From the NCBI RefSeq assembly GCF_014203555.1, contig NZ_JACHJH010000005.1, positions 38,126-102,125 of the forward strand: DNA of 64,000 nucleotides. The letters run 5' to 3'. The notes beneath the pieces were generated by a model. That model was not told where the DNA came from. It worked only from the letters and a program-made list of their open reading frames with translations, and ran no database searches. The stretch is from Streptomyces olivoverticillatus (lineage in GTDB: Bacteria; Actinomycetota; Actinomycetes; Streptomycetales; Streptomycetaceae). A program made the position numbers and the translations under genes. Position 1 is the first letter of the stretch; each line of letters starts with the position of its first letter. This document shows positions 60,449 through 64,000 of the stretch, piece after piece.

Positions 60449-61636
60449 TCAGCGGTCGCGCCAGGGCAGCTCCGCCGTGATGGTCGTCGGACCGCCGACG
60501 GGGGAGTCCACGACGAACAGCCCGTCGACCGAGCCGAGCCGCTCGGCCAGCCCCGCCAGCCCGCTGCCGCCCGTGGTGGAGGCGCCGCCCCGGCCGTCGT
60601 CGCGCACCTGGATCAGCAGCCGGTCCTGCTTGCGCCACAGCTCGACCTCGGCCCGGCGGGCTCTGCTGTGCTTGCTGATGTTCTGGAGCAGTTCGGAGAC
60701 GGTGAAGTAGGCGATGCCCTCGATCGCGGGCGCCGGCCGCACCGCCAGCCCTACATCGGTCGAGACCGGCACCGTGCAGCGCGCGGCCAGCGCCGACAGC
60801 GCCGCGTCCAGACCGCGGTCGGTGAGGATCGCCGGGTGGATGCCGCGGGCGAGGTCGCGCAGCTCCTGCAGGGCGAGCTTCACTTCGCCGTGCGCCTCGT
60901 CGACCATCTTCGCCGCCGCCTCCGGATCCTCCAGCAGCTTCTCCTTCGCCAGCCCCAGCCCCATCGCAAGGGCGACCAGCCGGGCCTGGGCGCCGTCGTG
61001 CAGGTCCCGCTCGATGCGGCGCAGGTCGGCGGCGGCGGTGTCCACCACCACCCCGCGGTCCTCCTCCAGCTCCCGCACCCGCCGCTCCAGCTCGCTCGAC
61101 GGGCACAGCAGGCCGCGCACCATCGCCCGGTCCACATTGCTCAGCGCCCGCGCCACATACCCGAGGAACGGCCAGCCGACGAAGAGCAGACAGAGAATGA
61201 CCCCGAAAGTGAGAACGCCCCATGGCAATCGGATGAACGAATACAGGGTGCTGCGCCAGGCCACCGGGTCCTTCAGGGCCGGCCACAGCCAGCCGAAGAA
61301 CCGGTGCCCGTCGCCGTGCGCCCGCGCCCGCGACAGCGGGCTCGGCTCGTCGATCCGCACGCCCAGCAGGGCCCGCGCCCGGCGCCGCTCCTGCCGGCCC
61401 ACCCAGCGCGACCCCGTCAGGCCCACCGCCAGCAGCGGCAGGCCCACCACCGTGACGGCCGTCAACACACCGGCATACAGCCAGACAGAGACGTAGAGGA
61501 AGCCGAGAATTCCTTCCGGGAGATTGAGGAGGAGGTGGGCCACTTCCTTCCACGTCCGGGCTTCGAACGGGAGGCGGGCGGGGGGCAGCCGGTCCTCGTC
61601 GGCGGCTGCTTCGTACGTCGTGGTGCCGGCAGTCAT
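60449..61636 (-). CDS. Sensor histidine kinase (HisKA_3), second of tandem pair
   Basis: 395 residues with four membrane spans in the first 160 or so, then the HisKA_3 helix with His213 (RIERDLHDGAQARLVALAM) and the HATPase_c domain (LLQNISKHSRA; GLAGLAERLGSVDG). The membrane half differs clearly from the first kinase, but the kinase half is nearly the same. Good ATG start (MTAGTTTYEAAADED). It is transcribed toward the first kinase and response regulator but separated by hairpins, so two sensors may feed one regulator. Confidence 0.9.
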   Translation of the reverse strand: MTAGTTTYEAAADEDRLPPARLPFEARTWKEVAHLLLNLPEGILGFLYVSVWLYAGVLTAVTVVGLPLLAVGLTGSRWVGRQERRRARALLGVRIDEPSPLSRARAHGDGHRFFGWLWPALKDPVAWRSTLYSFIRLPWGVLTFGVILCLLFVGWPFLGYVARALSNVDRAMVRGLLCPSSELERRVRELEEDRGVVVDTAAADLRRIERDLHDGAQARLVALAMGLGLAKEKLLEDPEAAAKMVDEAHGEVKLALQELRDLARGIHPAILTDRGLDAALSALAARCTVPVSTDVGLAVRPAPAIEGIAYFTVSELLQNISKHSRARRAEVELWRKQDRLLIQVRDDGRGGASTTGGSGLAGLAERLGSVDGLFVVDSPVGGPTTITAELPWRDR

Positions 61637-61686
61637 ACGGCAAGCCTGCCCGGCGGCCGCGGCGGCCCGCCATGGGGGTCATGGGG

Positions 61687-61718
61687 GGCGGGAGGTGGGG
61701 ATAACCCCACCTCCCGCC
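61687..61718 (-). terminator. Hairpin in the divergent region before the second kinase and nuoA2
   Basis: GGCGGGAGGTGGGG/CCCCACCTCCCGCC, 14-bp perfect stem with ATAA loop. It lies upstream of both genes, so it may insulate them or be a protein site rather than a terminator. TAGACT (61752-61757) nearby is a likely nuoA2 -10 box. Confidence 0.5.
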
Positions 61719-61808
61719 GGGCAGCGCTTCCGGCCGGGGCGGCGGCAGGGCCTAGACTCGCGGGCGTACAGATCGTCGAATACGCAGGACAGAGAGCGAG
61801 GGGCACAC

Positions 61809-62215
61809 GTGCCGGACGCGACCGTGCGCACCAGCGGCGCCAGTGTCCAGCTGGCGGCGGACTACTACCACGGGTACTCGGTGGTCGGGCTGCTCGCGGT
61901 GATCGGCGTGCTCTTCGTGGCCGTGGCCTTCGGGGCCGGACGGCTGCTGCGGCCGGTGGCGCCGACGCCCGAGAAACTGCTGACGTACGAGTGCGGCGTG
62001 GACCCGGTCGGTGAGGGCTGGGCGCACACGCAGGTGCGCTACTACGTCTACGCCTTCCTGTACGTGATCTTCGCGGTGGACTCGGTCTTCCTCTTCCCGT
62101 GGGCGACGGTCTTCGCCGCCCCGGGCTTCGGGGCGGCCACGCTCGTGGAGATGTTCATCTTCCTCGGCTTCCTCGCCGTGGGCCTGTTGTACGCATGGAA
62201 GAAGGGCGTCCTGGA

Positions 62216-62225
<10 letters not shown>
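61809..62225 (+). CDS. nuoA2: NADH-quinone oxidoreductase subunit A, second copy
   Basis: 138 residues, three membrane spans, signature EKLLTYECGVDPVGEGWAHT and FAVDSVFLFPWATVF. It differs throughout from nuoA at 24.1 kb, so it is an old paralogue. GTG start; GGGGCACAC upstream is a poor ribosome site, and TAGACT about 50 bases upstream suggests a short leader. Confidence 0.94.
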
Positions 62226-62772
<547 letters not shown>

Positions 62773-62773
<1 letters not shown>

Positions 62774-64000
62774 TGTGGCTGCCCGCGAGCGCCCAGGAAC
62801 TCTTCGGCGAGGATGCGACCGCCGAGGAGGCGTACGGGCTGCTGACCGTCGACGTCCCCGCGGCCGAGTGGCTGACCGCGCTGGGGACCGCCCGTGACCG
62901 GCTGGGCTGCACGTTCTTCGACTGGCTTAGCGCGGTGGACGAACCGGGCACGGGCTTTAGGGTGTGCGCGCACGTCGCGGCGCTGACCGGGCCGGGCGCG
63001 GTCCGCCGTCTGCTCCTGCGCACGACGGTGCCGCACGAGGCGCCGTCGCTGCCGAGTGCCGTGGGCGTCTTCGCGGGCGCGGCGTGGCACGAGCGCGAGA
63101 CCCACGAGATGTTCGGCGTGCACTTCGAGGGCCACCCGCACCTGGTCCCGCTCCTGCTGCCGGAGGGCTTCGAGGGCCACCCCCTGCGCAAGGACTTCGT
63201 CCTGGCGGCCCGGGTGGCCAAGGCGTGGCCGGGCGCGAAGGAGCCGGGCGAACCGGCGGAGGGCGGCCCGAAGCGCCGCCAGATGCTCCCCCCGGGCGTC
63301 CCGGACCCCAACGAATGGGGCCCCCTCAAGGGCCAACTCCCCCCGGCTCCCGCCCGCCCGACCCGCACGGCCCGCCCACCCCGCGCCGCCGCGGAGGGCG
63401 CGGCTCCGGCCCGCCGCACACGCAGCGTGAGCGAGGGTTCGGCGAGCCAGGCGGAGGGTGCGGCTCCGGCTCGTCCTGCGGGCAGCACGGCGGAAGGCGC
63501 GGCCCCGGCCCGTCGTGCCCGCAGCGCGTCCGAAGGCTCGGCGAGCCAGGCTGCGGCTCCGCGCCGCACGCGCAGTGCGACGGGGGGCTCGGCCAGCCAG
63601 CAGGCGGCCGGCACGGCCGACCAGCAGCCGGAACCGCCGCGCAGCCCGGCGGCCCCCCGCTCGGCGGACGCCCCCTGGCACCACGCCCGCCCGGCCTTCG
63701 ACGACACCGAACCCCAGCCGGAACCGGGCGCACCCGCGCGCACCGAGGCCCCGGAGCCGGGATCCGGTGCGGCCGGAACCCCGGAAACGACCGAACACCA
63801 CGCCCCGGCCAAACGCCTGGGCGCAACAGAAAGCGCAGCCAACGCCACGGAGCCCGGCGCGCCGGGCCAGGCCGCGACCGCCCCCGAGCCCGGCGCGCCC
63901 AAGGCCGCAGGTGAGCCCGGCGCAGCCGAGGGCTCTGCCGAGGCCGAGGGCGTAGCCGAAGCTGCCCCCGAGCAGCCCGGCGCAGCCAAGGGTTCTGGCG
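62773..64000 (+). CDS. nuoC2: NADH-quinone oxidoreductase subunit C, second copy, with long repetitive tail (partial)
   Basis: Open frame from ATG at 62773 (MWLPASAQELFGED), overlapping the nuoB2 stop by one base, to the window edge without a stop (over 409 residues). Residues 1-175 are a NuoC domain (HERETHEMFGVHFEGHPHLV and EGFEGHPLRKDFVL). The rest is an Ala/Pro/Arg-rich tail with imperfect repeats of EGAAPARRTRS and SEGSASQ, then Glu/Pro-rich sequence. Normal NuoC proteins end near residue 200-250. The 3' end is not in this window. Confidence 0.85.

Overview
This is a 64 kb piece of a very GC-rich actinobacterial chromosome. I assign it to Streptomyces or a close relative: third codon positions are almost all G or C, starts are often GTG, genes overlap tightly, and the gene order (futalosine menaquinone genes, then the 14-gene nuo operon, then a second partial nuo cluster) is the one I know from Streptomyces coelicolor. 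It looks like conserved core chromosome. I see no prophage, insertion sequence, CRISPR array, tRNA or rRNA.

Layout. (1) 1-5.6 kb: menaquinone genes for a UbiD-family decarboxylase, MqnP prenyltransferase, UbiX flavin prenyltransferase, an Lrp/AsnC regulator and MqnE. (2) 5.7-12.7 kb: a small membrane protein, a dicarboxylate-type symporter, a TetR regulator, two tandem long-chain acyl-CoA ligases and a cold-shock protein. The TetR gene and the first ligase share the inverted repeat TTACC-N4-GGTAA. (3) 12.9-22 kb: mqnA, an esterase-fold protein, a transmembrane Ser/Thr kinase, mqnC, an amidohydrolase remnant, the MenG/UbiE methyltransferase, a zinc-ribbon membrane protein and a geranylgeranyl-reductase-type flavoprotein that probably saturates the menaquinone side chain. 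(4) 22-24.1 kb: a small unknown protein, an NlpC/P60 cell-wall hydrolase and a ~0.7 kb gap holding the nuo promoter and a Rex-like operator. (5) 24.1-40.2 kb: nuoA to nuoN, complex I, mostly joined by ATGA/GTGA-type overlaps. (6) 40.2-46.1 kb: two related lipoproteins, a GPP34 protein, fumarylacetoacetase, and an uncharacterised ATP-grasp enzyme followed by a flavin monooxygenase-like protein. (7) 46.2-54.8 kb: a long-chain polyprenyl diphosphate synthase, a LolA-like secreted protein with an ABC exporter, an M28 aminopeptidase, a RarD transporter and a KimA-like permease. (8) 54.9-61.6 kb: KorAB 2-oxoacid:ferredoxin oxidoreductase, one NarL-type response regulator and two tandem histidine kinases. 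(9) 61.8-64 kb: nuoA2, nuoB2 and the start of a nuoC2 with a long repetitive tail, cut by the window edge.

The main theme is respiration. Most enzymes that make and trim menaquinone (side-chain synthase, prenyltransferase, MqnA/C/E, UbiD/UbiX, MenG, reductase) lie near complex I, which reduces menaquinone. KorAB can supply reduced ferredoxin. MqnB and MqnD are not in the window.

The most interesting observations are: the shared TetR/fadD operator; a roughly 420 bp tract of near identity between two otherwise diverged tandem kinases; an 83 bp direct-repeat-bounded insertion carrying a CRISPR-I-E-like palindrome between the UbiD gene and mqnP; the Rex-like operator before nuoA; leaderless-type promoters at three menaquinone genes; and the uncharacterised ATP-grasp/flavoprotein pair. 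All assignments come from reading the sequence; no database search was run.
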